Source of the DNA: JAENVT01 sp963720775
Lineage (GTDB): Bacteria; Actinomycetota; Acidimicrobiia; Acidimicrobiales; Ilumatobacteraceae
DNA length: 64,000 bases
Direction: 5' to 3'
Assembly (NCBI GenBank): GCA_963720775.1
Contig: CAVRGR010000005.1
Coordinates: 1 to 64,000, forward strand
The translations under genes and the position numbers were made by a program. Below are positions 1 to 9,954 of this stretch, piece after piece (the stretch's first letter is position 1; each line of letters opens with the position of its first letter). The notes beneath the pieces were generated by a model. The model did no database searches and was not told where the DNA came from. It saw nothing but the letters and a program-made list of their open reading frames with translations.

Positions 1-1
1 G

Positions 2-421
2 ATCCGCGACAAGTTGTCGGATATCGTCACCGGCGTCAACACGATTCGATCGTTGAAGCGCCAGCTCGACGACTGGACCCAGCGGCTGGCCGAGAACGAG
101 GCCGCGGCGTCGACGATCGAGGCCGCCAAGGCGCTCAAGGGGCAGCTCGAAGCCATCGAGGCCGAGCTGGTGCAAACCGAGTTCACGTCGGATGGCGACA
201 CGCTGAACTACCGCCAGAAGCTGTTCGAGTTGCTCAGCGGGCTGCCTTCAGTGGTCAGCAGCGCCGATGCGAGGCCGACCGTCCAGTCGTACGCCGTCTA
301 CGACAAGCTCGCCGGTCGGGCCGATGCTCAGCTGTCGGCACTGCAGACTCTGGTCGACGGAGACCTGACGCGGCTGAACGGTCAGCTCGGAGAGCTGGGT
401 GTGAGCATCATCGGGGTCTGA
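2..421 (+). CDS. C-terminal end of a BNR/sortilin-type repeat protein (5' truncated by window)
   Basis: The reading frame is already open at the left edge (codons from base 2) and ends with TGA at 419-421, so only about 139 residues are visible. They show the helical tail found in large actinobacterial glycosyl-hydrolase/BNR-repeat (VPS10-sortilin-like) proteins: an IRxLKRQLxxW stretch near the start, then a PT-Q-Y--Y--L segment, then DAQLxxLxxLVDGDLxxLN near the end. The beta-propeller that would define the protein lies outside the window. The visible tail is probably coiled coil and has no catalytic residues. The family call comes from recall of this tail pattern and the substrate is unknown. 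Confidence 0.6.
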   Translation: MRDKLSDIVTGVNTIRSLKRQLDDWTQRLAENEAAASTIEAAKALKGQLEAIEAELVQTEFTSDGDTLNYRQKLFELLSGLPSVVSSADARPTVQSYAVYDKLAGRADAQLSALQTLVDGDLTRLNGQLGELGVSIIGV

Positions 422-432
422 TCCCCCGGCGA

Positions 433-804
433 TCAGCTGGTGGGGCGCAGCGAATCGGCTTTCTCCACGTCCTTGTGGAATCGCTTGTGGATGTAGAGAG
501 GTTGACCAAGGCTCGTGCACTTCCACCAGATTCCTTGCGCTGGGCCGATCTGAGTGTTGCGGGGCAGCGACTCGACGATGGCCGTCGGCTTGCTCATGCT
601 CCACTTGCCCGAATCGGTGATGACGATTCGTCGATCGGTGACCACGACTGGGCGATACCGGTTGACGAACACGAGCCAGATGAAGCCGATCAATCCGAGC
701 CAGCCGCTCTTCGTCTGGGCGGGGATCACCGCTTGCACCTGTTCTCCGGACTCCAGAAGCGGTTGGACGTGCTCGATGATCCGCTCTCGAATAGCTACTG
801 CCAT
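433..804 (-). CDS. small PH-like domain membrane protein
   Basis: This encodes 123 residues starting at ATG 804, preceded by a strong AGGAGG ribosome site five bases upstream, which fixes the start. One hydrophobic segment at about residues 37-48 (GLIGFIWLVFV) is followed by VVVTDRRIVITDSG, the beta-strand pattern of bacterial PH-like (bPH/YdbT-type) domains, in which a membrane anchor precedes a small beta barrel. A basic C-terminal tail follows. It lies 10 bases from the convergent end of the BNR-type gene. No enzymatic motif is present. A membrane-associated accessory role is likely but the partner is unknown. Confidence 0.6.
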   Translation of the reverse strand: MAVAIRERIIEHVQPLLESGEQVQAVIPAQTKSGWLGLIGFIWLVFVNRYRPVVVTDRRIVITDSGKWSMSKPTAIVESLPRNTQIGPAQGIWWKCTSLGQPLYIHKRFHKDVEKADSLRPTS

Positions 805-856
805 GGGTGCCTCCTGGTGAATGAACAGCCGGATCGTAGACCGACGGGTGGGCGGG

Positions 857-2968
857 TCAACGGACGATCGTGCTGACGTATCTGTTGGTGGCCACCTCGT
901 CGCCGTGCTCGACGATGAGGTCGAGCCACAACTCGCCCGGGGCATCGGCGACCACGAATTGGATGGTGCCGACGCGCACGCACGAGTCGGGTGGGATGTC
1001 GCCGCCCCAGCGCCACGCGTGTGAGCCACCTGGCCAGCTGAGCCTGGCGGTGCAGACTGTGCCCTCCAGCAGGCGGCGCACGTCGCTGACGACGTGCACA
1101 TCGAGAGCCAACCCGGCGCCGACCGCCACCGTTTCCGGCAGCCGATCGGCCACCACGATCACCGGCCGGCAGGCGTCGACGACGGCCTGGTAGGCCAGCT
1201 TCGGATGACGCTCGTGGTCGAGCACGCTCCACGACACCATGGGCCCGCTGTCGTTGAGCATGAAGAAGCAGAACCCACCGCATGGCCGGTACTTGAGGCG
1301 CCGCAGCGTCTCGATGTGATGACGCAGCACGGTCGCCTGGTACTTCTGAGTCGCCTCGCGCCAGCCGTTGAACGTCGGGTACTCCGACGGCGGGACGTAC
1401 TTGTCGAAGGCGTGAAGTTGCAGGCCGTGACGTTTCTCGAGAAGCTCCCAGTCGAGGTGCGGCCACCGCTTGGGCTCCATGAAATCGGCGGCGACCGGGA
1501 CCGCCTGCGCGCCGAACTCGCTGACGAAGCGCACCATGCGTGGCATCGATGCGGCGAAGCCGGCGATGTCGCGCTCGTTGCCGTGATACCAGCCGAAGTA
1601 GAGGTGGCTGTCGGTGCCATCGAGCATTGGCAGGTGAGGGAGCACGCCGCTGTGGGCAATGGTCGTGCGCGTCTCGTCGGCCTGTTCGAAGGCTCGCTTG
1701 ACCCATCGATCGAGCACCGTCTTGTTCCACGACGGCAACTGCTGACCGGCGACGTATTGAAACGTCGCCTTGCTCAGCGCCGCGGTTCGGTCGAGGTTCG
1801 AGGCAACAGGTTCGTTGTGTGCGCACCACACCGCGATCGATGGGTGGTGGCCGAGCTGATCGACGGCCTCACGGGCCTGGCGCACTGCTTCCTTGCGGAT
1901 CGATCGCGCGTATCCCCACTGCAGCGGAAAGTCCTGCCACAAGAGCATGCCCAGTTCGTCGGCGGCGTCGTACAACTCGGGACGAGAGATGTGACCATGG
2001 ACGCGCAGCAGATCGAGCCCGGCCTCGCGGGCCAACTCGACGTCGTGACGGAACTCTGCCGGACCGGCATCACCCAACGCCATGCGCGTCGGGGCCAGGT
2101 TCGCGCCCTTCACGAACATCGGCTCACCGTTGACCGTGAAGACCCAGTCCTGCAACACGACCTCGCGCAGCCCGGTGAGCACGCTGCGCGTGTCGCTGAC
2201 GACCTCGTCGATTGAGATCTCGACATCGACGCGGGTCAGTTCCTGATCACCGAGCGACCATGGCCACCACAGCCGTGGTTCGTTGATATCGAGGTTCCAG
2301 TCGACCTCGTTGAGTCCGCCGGCCAGCGATTGCTCGTGCTGATCGAGCAGAAGTCCGTCGACTCGTGTGGAGACCCGCACCGTCCTGGCGATGTCACTGT
2401 CGAGCCGAGCGTGCAGCCGGAGATGGGCGCGGCTGTCGTTGACGTCGCGGCACAAGACCCGACACCGGTCGATCCGCACCGGCCCCGTCGTCTCGATGCG
2501 TACCGGTCGCCACAGTCCGCCGGGGTTCCACGTCGGATCCATCGCATCCCAGTTCTGGAACACGCCGGTGATCGTGCGCTTGGCTCTCGAGTTGTTCTGC
2601 GTCGGGCAGGACACCTCGACGGCGAGCACGTGCTCGGTAGCCAGACGGGAGAGACCGGTTATGTCGAAGCTGTGCGGGAAGAAGTACCCCTCGGGGTCGC
2701 CGAGGTATGCGCCGTCGAGCCACACATCTGCCTGGTAGAAGACGCCGTCGAGGGTGACGAAATGACGGCGGCCCTCTGGTGCCGGAGCAAGGTCGAAGCG
2801 CTTTCGATAGATCAGAGCGTCGTCGTTGTCGAGGAAGGGTGTGAGGTTGCGCCAATGGCTCGGCACCCGGATCTGCGGCCAGTCGTCGTCGTCGTACTCG
2901 AGGCCCACGGCGCTGCGCCGCCGTTCGTCGTCGGCAACATTGGCGCGCCATTGTCCCGAGAGATCCAC
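857..2968 (-). CDS. glycoside hydrolase family 2, beta-mannosidase-like
   Basis: This encodes about 703 residues with the GH2 layout: an N-terminal jelly-roll sugar-binding domain (residues 1-165, LSGxW near the start), an Ig-like domain (about 165-275) and a TIM barrel. The barrel contains FVKGANLAP, LLRVHGH and DELGMLLWQDFP. The acid/base glutamate is E386 in HNEP and the nucleophile is E484 in SEFG; both are present, so it should be an active retaining exo-glycosidase. The family resembles beta-mannosidases more than LacZ, but the sugar is not proven. No signal peptide is seen, so it is probably cytoplasmic. The start is taken as GTG 2968; the open frame continues upstream, but only across the divergent gene. 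xylA and a GH1-like gene nearby support a sugar-use context. Confidence 0.8.
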   Translation of the reverse strand: MDLSGQWRANVADDERRRSAVGLEYDDDDWPQIRVPSHWRNLTPFLDNDDALIYRKRFDLAPAPEGRRHFVTLDGVFYQADVWLDGAYLGDPEGYFFPHSFDITGLSRLATEHVLAVEVSCPTQNNSRAKRTITGVFQNWDAMDPTWNPGGLWRPVRIETTGPVRIDRCRVLCRDVNDSRAHLRLHARLDSDIARTVRVSTRVDGLLLDQHEQSLAGGLNEVDWNLDINEPRLWWPWSLGDQELTRVDVEISIDEVVSDTRSVLTGLREVVLQDWVFTVNGEPMFVKGANLAPTRMALGDAGPAEFRHDVELAREAGLDLLRVHGHISRPELYDAADELGMLLWQDFPLQWGYARSIRKEAVRQAREAVDQLGHHPSIAVWCAHNEPVASNLDRTAALSKATFQYVAGQQLPSWNKTVLDRWVKRAFEQADETRTTIAHSGVLPHLPMLDGTDSHLYFGWYHGNERDIAGFAASMPRMVRFVSEFGAQAVPVAADFMEPKRWPHLDWELLEKRHGLQLHAFDKYVPPSEYPTFNGWREATQKYQATVLRHHIETLRRLKYRPCGGFCFFMLNDSGPMVSWSVLDHERHPKLAYQAVVDACRPVIVVADRLPETVAVGAGLALDVHVVSDVRRLLEGTVCTARLSWPGGSHAWRWGGDIPPDSCVRVGTIQFVVADAPGELWLDLIVEHGDEVATNRYVSTIVR

Positions 2969-3019
2969 GAAGCGAGGATAGGCGCGGTCGCCGTCAGGCT
3001 GGTGCCGGCGAAAAGCGGG

Positions 3020-3025
3020 TATGGT
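3020..3025 (+). promoter_or_regulatory. -10 box of a leaderless promoter for the MoxR-type ATPase
   Basis: TATGGT is followed by six bases and then directly by the ATG at 3032, so transcription would start at or beside the start codon. No Shine-Dalgarno sequence is present. This arrangement matches leaderless genes common in actinobacteria. Confidence 0.45.
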
Positions 3026-3031
3026 CGAACC

Positions 3032-4434
3032 ATGGCAACACTCGCTCACACCCTCGGCGAACTGAAGGCCGCGGGCTGGCAGTCGACCCCCGTAAAAGAG
3101 GAGGTCCGCCGAAACGCCGTCGCTCGCATTGCTGCTGGTGAGGCGCTGTTCGAAGGCGTCCTCGGCTACGAGCACACGGTGATGCCCCAGCTCGAGAACG
3201 CACTGCTCGCCGGTCATGACGTGATCTTCCTGGGCGAGCGTGGCCAGGCCAAGACCCGCATCATCCGCTCGCTCACCAGCCTGCTCGACGAGTGGTTGCC
3301 GATCGTCGCCGGCAGCGAGATCAACGACGATCCGTACGCGCCCACCAGCAAGCATGCCCGCGATCTGCTCGACGAGATGGGCGACTCGACACCGATCGAA
3401 TGGATACATCGCAACGACCGGTACGGCGAGAAGCTGGCCACACCCGACACCTCCATCGCCGACCTCATCGGCGAAGTCGACCCCATCAAGGTCGCCGAAG
3501 GCCGTTACCTCAGCGACGAACTCACGCTGCACTACGGGCTCGTGCCGCGAACGAACCGGGGAATCTTCGCAATCAACGAGATCCCCGACCTCGCCGAACG
3601 AATTCAGGTCGGTCTCCTGAACGTGCTCGAAGAGCGCGATGTACAGGTGCGTGGTTACAAGATCCGTCTGCCGCTCGATGTGTTGCTGGTGGCCAGCGCC
3701 AACCCAGAGGACTACACCAACCGAGGACGCATCATCACGCCTCTCAAGGATCGCTTCGGCAGTCAGATCCGCACGCACTACCCGCTCGACGTCGCGACCG
3801 AGGTGGCGATCATGCGACAAGAGGCGCGGCCCGGTTCGGTGGGCGACGTCACGGTGCACGTACCCGACTACATGGAGCAGGTGGTCGCGACGTTCAGCCA
3901 GCTGGCACGGGCGAGCACGCAGGTCAACCAGCGCAGCGGCGTCAGTGTGAGGCTCTCGGTCAGCAACATCGAAGTGCTCGGGGCCAACGCGCTGCGACGC
4001 GGCCTGCGCGCCGGCGAGCACGTCGTCGTTCCGCGCATCTGCGATCTGGAATCACTGGCCGCGTCGAGCAGCGGCAAGATCGAGATCGAGTCGTTGGAGG
4101 AGGGGCGCGACGGCCTGATCCTCGACAACCTCGTCAAGGCAGCGGTGCTCACTGTCTACAAGGACCGCATCGCACCCGACCAGGTCCGCGACGTGATCTC
4201 CGCGTTCGAAGAGGGTGTCGTCGCCCACGCCGGCGAAGACATCGCCTCGGTCGAGGAAGCTCGCCTGGTCGAGATGGTCCCAGCCCTGCGCGCCCCGGTG
4301 CTGGCGTTGACGGGCGGAGATGAATCCCCGGCAGCGGTGGCCGCGGCAGTCGAGTTCGTGCTCGAGGGCCTGCACCTGTCGAAGCGCCTCAACAAGGACG
4401 CTTCGGGAACCAGCGCCACGTACCGCGCCCGCGG

Positions 4435-4438
<4 letters not shown>
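3032..4438 (+). CDS. MoxR/magnesium-chelatase-type AAA+ ATPase
   Basis: This encodes 468 residues. An AAA+ core begins near residue 55 with a Walker A variant GERGQAKT, followed by a long insertion and the motif IFAINEIPDL typical of MoxR/ChlI ATPases. Sensor-type VLLVASANPEDY and a C-terminal lid region follow. The protein resembles Rv0958 of Mycobacterium in length and composition. That family is normally encoded beside a von Willebrand A protein of about 670 residues, found here at 7332. Such pairs are thought to act as chaperones that insert metals or remodel complexes; the client is unknown. Its TAG stop overlaps the convergent xylA stop in a CTAG palindrome. The start is set by a leaderless -10 box. 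Confidence 0.85.
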
Positions 4439-5766
<1,328 letters not shown>

Positions 5767-5774
5767 GACGTCGG

Positions 5775-5780
5775 AACCTA
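5775..5780 (-). promoter_or_regulatory. -10 box of a leaderless promoter for xylA
   Basis: On the minus strand TAGGTT is followed by eight bases and the xylA ATG. The box overlaps the TAG stop codon of the upstream GH1-like gene, so xylA may be transcribed on its own as well as by read-through. Confidence 0.35.
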
Positions 5781-6746
5781 CTGCATCGACGAGCCGAAGA
5801 ATACTGCGGCCGAGTCCTTGACATCGCGATCGACGGTGATGATTCCGTCGTCATGGCCGTCGATGTCGAACGTCGGGCTCACGGCATTTGTCAGCAGCGG
5901 GGCTCCCTCGGCAGCCTCGCCGCAGGCGAGCTCGAAGCGTTGGACGGCGGTCACCCGATCGGCGTCCTTGCCCTTCGGAGTGATCAACGTGATCGCCAGC
6001 GGCCGGTCGGGCCCCATCTCGGCGGCGCGGAGAACTGCTGACAGCGACTCGTCGACGTCGGCGACGGTGATCCCGATCACGTCACACGAGCCGGCCAGAT
6101 CTGCAAGGTCGCGATCGGCGCGGCCCGGGATGCTGATCGTCCCGTCGTGCAAGCCCTGCAGCCACAGGGCCCATCGCAGGTGATCCTGCCGGCGCGCCTC
6201 TTCCGCCGCGGGGATCGTCTGGTCGACAGGGCGCACCGTCTTCACCCCGATCGCTGTGGCGACAGGAGGGCCACCGCGCAGCAGGCGCCAGGCATCGCGC
6301 CAGGCGACGACCAGTGTGTCGAGCAACTCGCCATGACGCCGCGGATCGTCCGGGATCACCCGGTTGGCATAGGCCAACGGGTTGTCGAGCGGAACCCAGC
6401 CGGCCACTCCGTCGCCGAAGCGCTCCGACGCGCCCTCCACCCATCGGGGCCACCAGTGACCGGCGAAACGCGAATCGGTGAACCCACCGTCGTTGTCGAA
6501 CCAACTCGGGACGTCACGTTCGAGCAGTGTGAACTGCAACCCGATGCCCAGTGCCGCTGCTTGTTGCAGCAAGCCCGAGTACCACTCGACGGCATCCCCG
6601 TCGAACGTTCCGGCCTTCGGTTGCAGCCACGGCCAGTCGAGTGTGATTCGCACTGTTGGTACGCCGAGACCGGCGAGCAGTGCCAGATCCTCGTGGAACC
6701 GAGCTCGGTCGAGACGAGATCGGGGAACGACAGCGCAATGGATCAC
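5778..6746 (-). CDS. GH1-like TIM-barrel protein lacking catalytic glutamates
   Basis: This encodes 322 residues, against about 450 for active GH1 beta-glucosidases. The first 130 residues follow the GH1 pattern: FHEDLALLAGLGVPTVRITLDWPWLQP, then a TLLERDVPSWF segment in place of TLxHFDLPxW, then FGDGVAGWVPLDNP. In GH1 the last motif is T-x-NEP with the acid/base glutamate; here it reads LDNP, so glutamate is replaced by N122. The later ITENG nucleophile motif is also absent (LITPKG at the matching place). It is therefore probably a non-hydrolytic carbohydrate-binding or regulatory protein. The start GTG 6746 overlaps the cyclase stop as GTGA, implying translational coupling. Confidence 0.7.
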   Translation of the reverse strand: MIHCAVVPRSRLDRARFHEDLALLAGLGVPTVRITLDWPWLQPKAGTFDGDAVEWYSGLLQQAAALGIGLQFTLLERDVPSWFDNDGGFTDSRFAGHWWPRWVEGASERFGDGVAGWVPLDNPLAYANRVIPDDPRRHGELLDTLVVAWRDAWRLLRGGPPVATAIGVKTVRPVDQTIPAAEEARRQDHLRWALWLQGLHDGTISIPGRADRDLADLAGSCDVIGITVADVDESLSAVLRAAEMGPDRPLAITLITPKGKDADRVTAVQRFELACGEAAEGAPLLTNAVSPTFDIDGHDDGIITVDRDVKDSAAVFFGSSMQ

Positions 6747-7333
6747 GCGAAGGGGCTGCGAGTCCACAGCTCGCCGGTGTCGGTGCTGGCTACCAGCTCC
6801 GGCTCTCCGCCGAGCTCCACCACGTCGATCGGACCCGGAAAGCCGCGCAACTCGACGGGCTCGTGGGCGTTGGCGGTGACGCCGCGCGGCAGTCGCTCGA
6901 TCTGCATCGTGGGGATCAGCACCTCGAACGGTCCCGCCGCATCGCACAGCCTGGCGGCCATGTTGACCGCCGAACCGATGTAGTCGTCACCCTCGAACAG
7001 CAGGGCGCGGCCCGTGGCCAGGCCGACCCGCAATGAGAGCGGGGCGCAGATCTCCGCAGATCTGTGCTCGAGGTCGAGGGCGAACGCAACAGCGTTGACC
7101 TGCTCGATCGACACAACCATGCAGCCGTCGCCGAGCCACTTGGCGATCCGCACACCTCGTTCGCTGGCGATCTCGCGGACCAGGCTTCGGAATGCGCCAA
7201 GGATCCGCCCGGCGGCATCATCACCGAAGGCGGCGGTGTAGTTCGTGAAACCGGAGAGATCGACGAATGTGAAGGTACGGGGAACGCGCACGGCGCTATC
7301 AAGATAGCCGGGGGGTGGGTAGGGTTCCTTCAT
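6743..7333 (-). CDS. class III adenylate/guanylate cyclase domain protein
   Basis: This encodes about 196 residues, almost entirely one CYCc catalytic domain. It has the first metal aspartate in TFVDLSGFT, the second in GDGCMV and the transition-state pair in SAVNMAARL (Asn and Arg), so catalysis of cAMP or cGMP formation is expected. No membrane segment or sensor domain is present; sensing may come from the GH1-like protein encoded immediately downstream with a GTGA overlap. The start is uncertain: ATG 7333 overlaps the divergent ATG 7332, while GTG 7291 would still leave the whole domain and a more normal intergenic gap. A CTATC-AA-GATAG palindrome lies at 7297-7308. Confidence 0.8.
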   Translation of the reverse strand: MKEPYPPPGYLDSAVRVPRTFTFVDLSGFTNYTAAFGDDAAGRILGAFRSLVREIASERGVRIAKWLGDGCMVVSIEQVNAVAFALDLEHRSAEICAPLSLRVGLATGRALLFEGDDYIGSAVNMAARLCDAAGPFEVLIPTMQIERLPRGVTANAHEPVELRGFPGPIDVVELGGEPELVASTDTGELWTRSPFA

Positions 7334-9350
7334 GGCCGCGCGTTTCACCTACTCACGCTGGGACGGCACGCAACGCGGTTTCGAGCTCGATGCCGAGGGG
7401 CTGTTCGACGAGCTCACCGACGACCTCTTGTATCACGGCGACGTCAACAGCGCGCTGCGACGGATGATGCAGGAAGGCATGCGTGATCGCAACGGCGAGC
7501 GGATGCAGGGCTTGCGGGAGCTCATGGAGAAGCTCCGTCAGCAGCGTCAGGATCGGCTCGACCAGTTCGATCTCGGCGGGGTCTACAGCGAGATCGCCGA
7601 CGAGCTGAACGACATCGTCGACGAGGAACGGCACGCCATCGACAACGCCACCCAGGCGGCTGAGCGCAGCGGCGACGATCGCCGGGCGCAGACGGCTCGC
7701 GATGCAGCGGCCGACCGCAACTTCCGTCTCGACATGCTGCCAGAAGACCTCGCCGGAAAGGTGCGCGAACTACAGGCTTACGACTTCGAATCCGCCGAAG
7801 CCGCTCAGCGATTCGAACAGCTGCTCGACAAGATCCGTCAGCAGCTCACGCAGCAGATGGTCGAACAGATGTCGGGCGCCATGCAGAGCATGACACCGGA
7901 AGATCTCCAGCGAATGAAAGACATGATGGCCGGGCTCAACGAGATGCTCGAGAAGCGCGAGCGCGGCGAAGACCCCGAGTTCGAGAAGTTCATGGAGGAC
8001 TTCGGCGAGTTCTTCCCGGAGAACCCGCAATCGCTCGACGAGCTCCTCGAGCAGATGGCCAGGCGGATGGCGGCCATGCAGGCGATGATGAACTCGATGA
8101 CCGCGCAGCAGCGGGCTCAGTTGCAGCAGCTCTCCGATCAGCTGCTCGAAGACATGGACCTTCGATGGCAGATGAGCCAGCTCGGTCAGAACCTGCAGGC
8201 GATGTTCCCGCAGATGGGATGGCAGCAGGGGTATCAGTTCGAGGGCAGCGACCCGCTCGGGATGGGTCAGGCGATGCAGACCATGCAGGATCTTGGTGAT
8301 CTCGACCAGTTGGAGAACCTGCTGCGCAGTGCCACCAGCCCCGGTGCGCTGGCCGAGGCCGACATGGATCGGGTCCGCGACTTGATGGGTGACGATGCCG
8401 CGCGTTCGCTGCAACGCCTTGCCGAGCTCACCAAGATGCTCGAAGAAGCGGGCCTCATCGAGCAGAAGGAAGGGCGACTGGAGCTGACGCCGAAGGGCTT
8501 GCGCAAGATCGGCGCCAATGCGCTGCGCGACCTCTTCGACAAGCTTGCCAAGGACAAGGTCGGTCAGCATCAGATGGATCGCCTCGGCCAAGGCCACGAG
8601 CGCACGTACGAGACGAAGCAGTACGAGTACGGCGACCCCTTCAATCTCGACCTGCACACGACGATTCGCAACGCTCTGCGCCGGAATGGCACCGGTACGC
8701 CGGTGAAGCTCTCGCCCGACGACTTCGAGATCGAAAGGACCGAGCACCTCACGAGATCCTCGACGGTGCTCATGCTGGATCTCTCGCTGTCGATGCCGAT
8801 GCGCGACAACTTCCTGCCGGCCAAGAAGGTGGCCATGGCGCTCCACTCGCTGATCACCTCGCAGTTCCCCCGTGATTACATGGGGATCGTCGGCTTCAGC
8901 GAAACCGCACGTGTGCTCACGGCCGCACAGCTGCCCGAGGTCTCCTGGGACTTCGTCTACGGCACCAACATGCAGCACGGGTTTCTGCTCGCCCGTCACC
9001 TGCTCGCCAAGCAGACGGGCACCAAGCAGATCATCATGATCACTGACGGCGAACCCACCGCGCACATCACCCAACGCGGCGATGTGTTCTTCAACTACCC
9101 CCCGGTGCCTGAGACGATCGAGGCCACCTTGCGCGAGGTGGTGCGTTGCACAAAGGACAACATTCGCATCAACACGTTCATGCTCGACGCCAACAGCTAC
9201 CTCAAATCATTCATCGAAAAGCTCACGTCGATCAATCGCGGCCGGGCGTTCTTCACCACTCCCGAGACGCTGGGTGACTACGTGCTCGTCGACTTCATCG
9301 AGCACAAGAAGCAGTTGGCCCGCGGCCGTGGTGGCCGCCGCGCCGGCTGA
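7332..9350 (+). CDS. von Willebrand factor A (CoxE-like) protein, partner of the MoxR ATPase
   Basis: This encodes 672 residues. The N-terminal two thirds are very rich in Gln, Met, Glu and Arg and probably form long helices or coiled coils (residues 50-430). The C-terminal VWA domain begins near residue 475 with the metal-dependent adhesion motif DLSLS (D483) and later MITDGEP. Length and order match mycobacterial Rv0959, whose gene lies beside a MoxR ATPase gene. Here the ATPase gene at 3032 is on the same strand but separated by three opposite-strand genes. The protein is likely cytoplasmic and works with the AAA+ ATPase in remodelling or metal insertion. It is divergent from the cyclase, with start codons touching. 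Confidence 0.85.
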   Translation: MAARFTYSRWDGTQRGFELDAEGLFDELTDDLLYHGDVNSALRRMMQEGMRDRNGERMQGLRELMEKLRQQRQDRLDQFDLGGVYSEIADELNDIVDEERHAIDNATQAAERSGDDRRAQTARDAAADRNFRLDMLPEDLAGKVRELQAYDFESAEAAQRFEQLLDKIRQQLTQQMVEQMSGAMQSMTPEDLQRMKDMMAGLNEMLEKRERGEDPEFEKFMEDFGEFFPENPQSLDELLEQMARRMAAMQAMMNSMTAQQRAQLQQLSDQLLEDMDLRWQMSQLGQNLQAMFPQMGWQQGYQFEGSDPLGMGQAMQTMQDLGDLDQLENLLRSATSPGALAEADMDRVRDLMGDDAARSLQRLAELTKMLEEAGLIEQKEGRLELTPKGLRKIGANALRDLFDKLAKDKVGQHQMDRLGQGHERTYETKQYEYGDPFNLDLHTTIRNALRRNGTGTPVKLSPDDFEIERTEHLTRSSTVLMLDLSLSMPMRDNFLPAKKVAMALHSLITSQFPRDYMGIVGFSETARVLTAAQLPEVSWDFVYGTNMQHGFLLARHLLAKQTGTKQIIMITDGEPTAHITQRGDVFFNYPPVPETIEATLREVVRCTKDNIRINTFMLDANSYLKSFIEKLTSINRGRAFFTTPETLGDYVLVDFIEHKKQLARGRGGRRAG

Positions 9351-9361
9351 CCCGGCGAACT

Positions 9362-9398
9362 GTTGCCGGCAGGCACGAGCATGGTGCCCTGCGGCAAC
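9362..9398 (+). terminator. stem-loop after the VWA gene
   Basis: Left arm 9362-9376 and right arm 9384-9398 are near-perfect complements (15 bases with two mismatches) around a seven-base loop, 12 bases after the VWA stop. No T-run follows, so it may be an intrinsic terminator of the actinobacterial type without a U tract, or an mRNA 3' stabiliser. Confidence 0.5.
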
Positions 9399-9450
9399 AC
9401 TTCCGGGGTGAGGGGAACCGATCCGCCACCTCGAGGCTCTCAGGTAGTGA

Positions 9451-9954
9451 ATGAGTGACGTGCCGGTGACCGATGCGCCCGCGCCGATGGTGGCGATCGA
9501 GGCAACCGTTCGTGAATCGTTCGACACGTTGTACCACCGCGAGTTCACGGGACTCGTTCGTCTCGCCATGGTCCTGGTCGACAACCAGGAGCAGGCTGAA
9601 GAGGTCGTCCAGGACGCGTTCGCTTCCTTGTACCTCAGGTACCGATTGGTGTCGACCCCGCTCGCCTACGTGCGCGCCTCGGTGTTGAACGGCAGTCGCA
9701 AAGTGCTGCGCCGCCGCTTGCTCGCTCGGCGCTACACCGGCCCGCAACCCGTCGACAGCGAACTCGACTACAACCACGTGATCGACGCCGTGCGTCGCCT
9801 GCCATCGCGACAGCGAGCCGCGGTGGTGTTGCGATACGAGCTGCAGCTCACCGACGCCGAGATCGCCGAGACCCTGAAGATGCCGATCGGCACCGTGAAA
9901 TCCACATTGCACCGCGGGCTGGCCCGCTTACGTCTGGAGGTAACCAATGACTGA
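9451..9954 (+). CDS. ECF-type RNA polymerase sigma factor
   Basis: This encodes 167 residues with the two-domain ECF layout. Region 2 (about 28-95) contains FTGLVRLAMVLVDNQEQAEEVVQDAF and YLRYR. Region 4 (about 110-160) contains LPSRQRAAVVLRYELQLTDAEIAETLKMPIGTVKS and the recognition helix HRGLARLR. It resembles the SigE-like/ECF41-neighbour type of actinobacteria. Its end overlaps the next gene by eight bases, so the downstream membrane protein is very likely its partner or anti-sigma factor. No target promoter motif could be assigned in this window. Confidence 0.88.
   Translation: MSDVPVTDAPAPMVAIEATVRESFDTLYHREFTGLVRLAMVLVDNQEQAEEVVQDAFASLYLRYRLVSTPLAYVRASVLNGSRKVLRRRLLARRYTGPQPVDSELDYNHVIDAVRRLPSRQRAAVVLRYELQLTDAEIAETLKMPIGTVKSTLHRGLARLRLEVTND

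Noticed and set aside
2971..4021. Extension of the GH2 reading frame upstream across the MoxR gene
   Set aside because: The extra residues show no GH2 similarity and overlap a well-supported divergent gene; GH2 homology begins at LSGxW just after GTG 2968.
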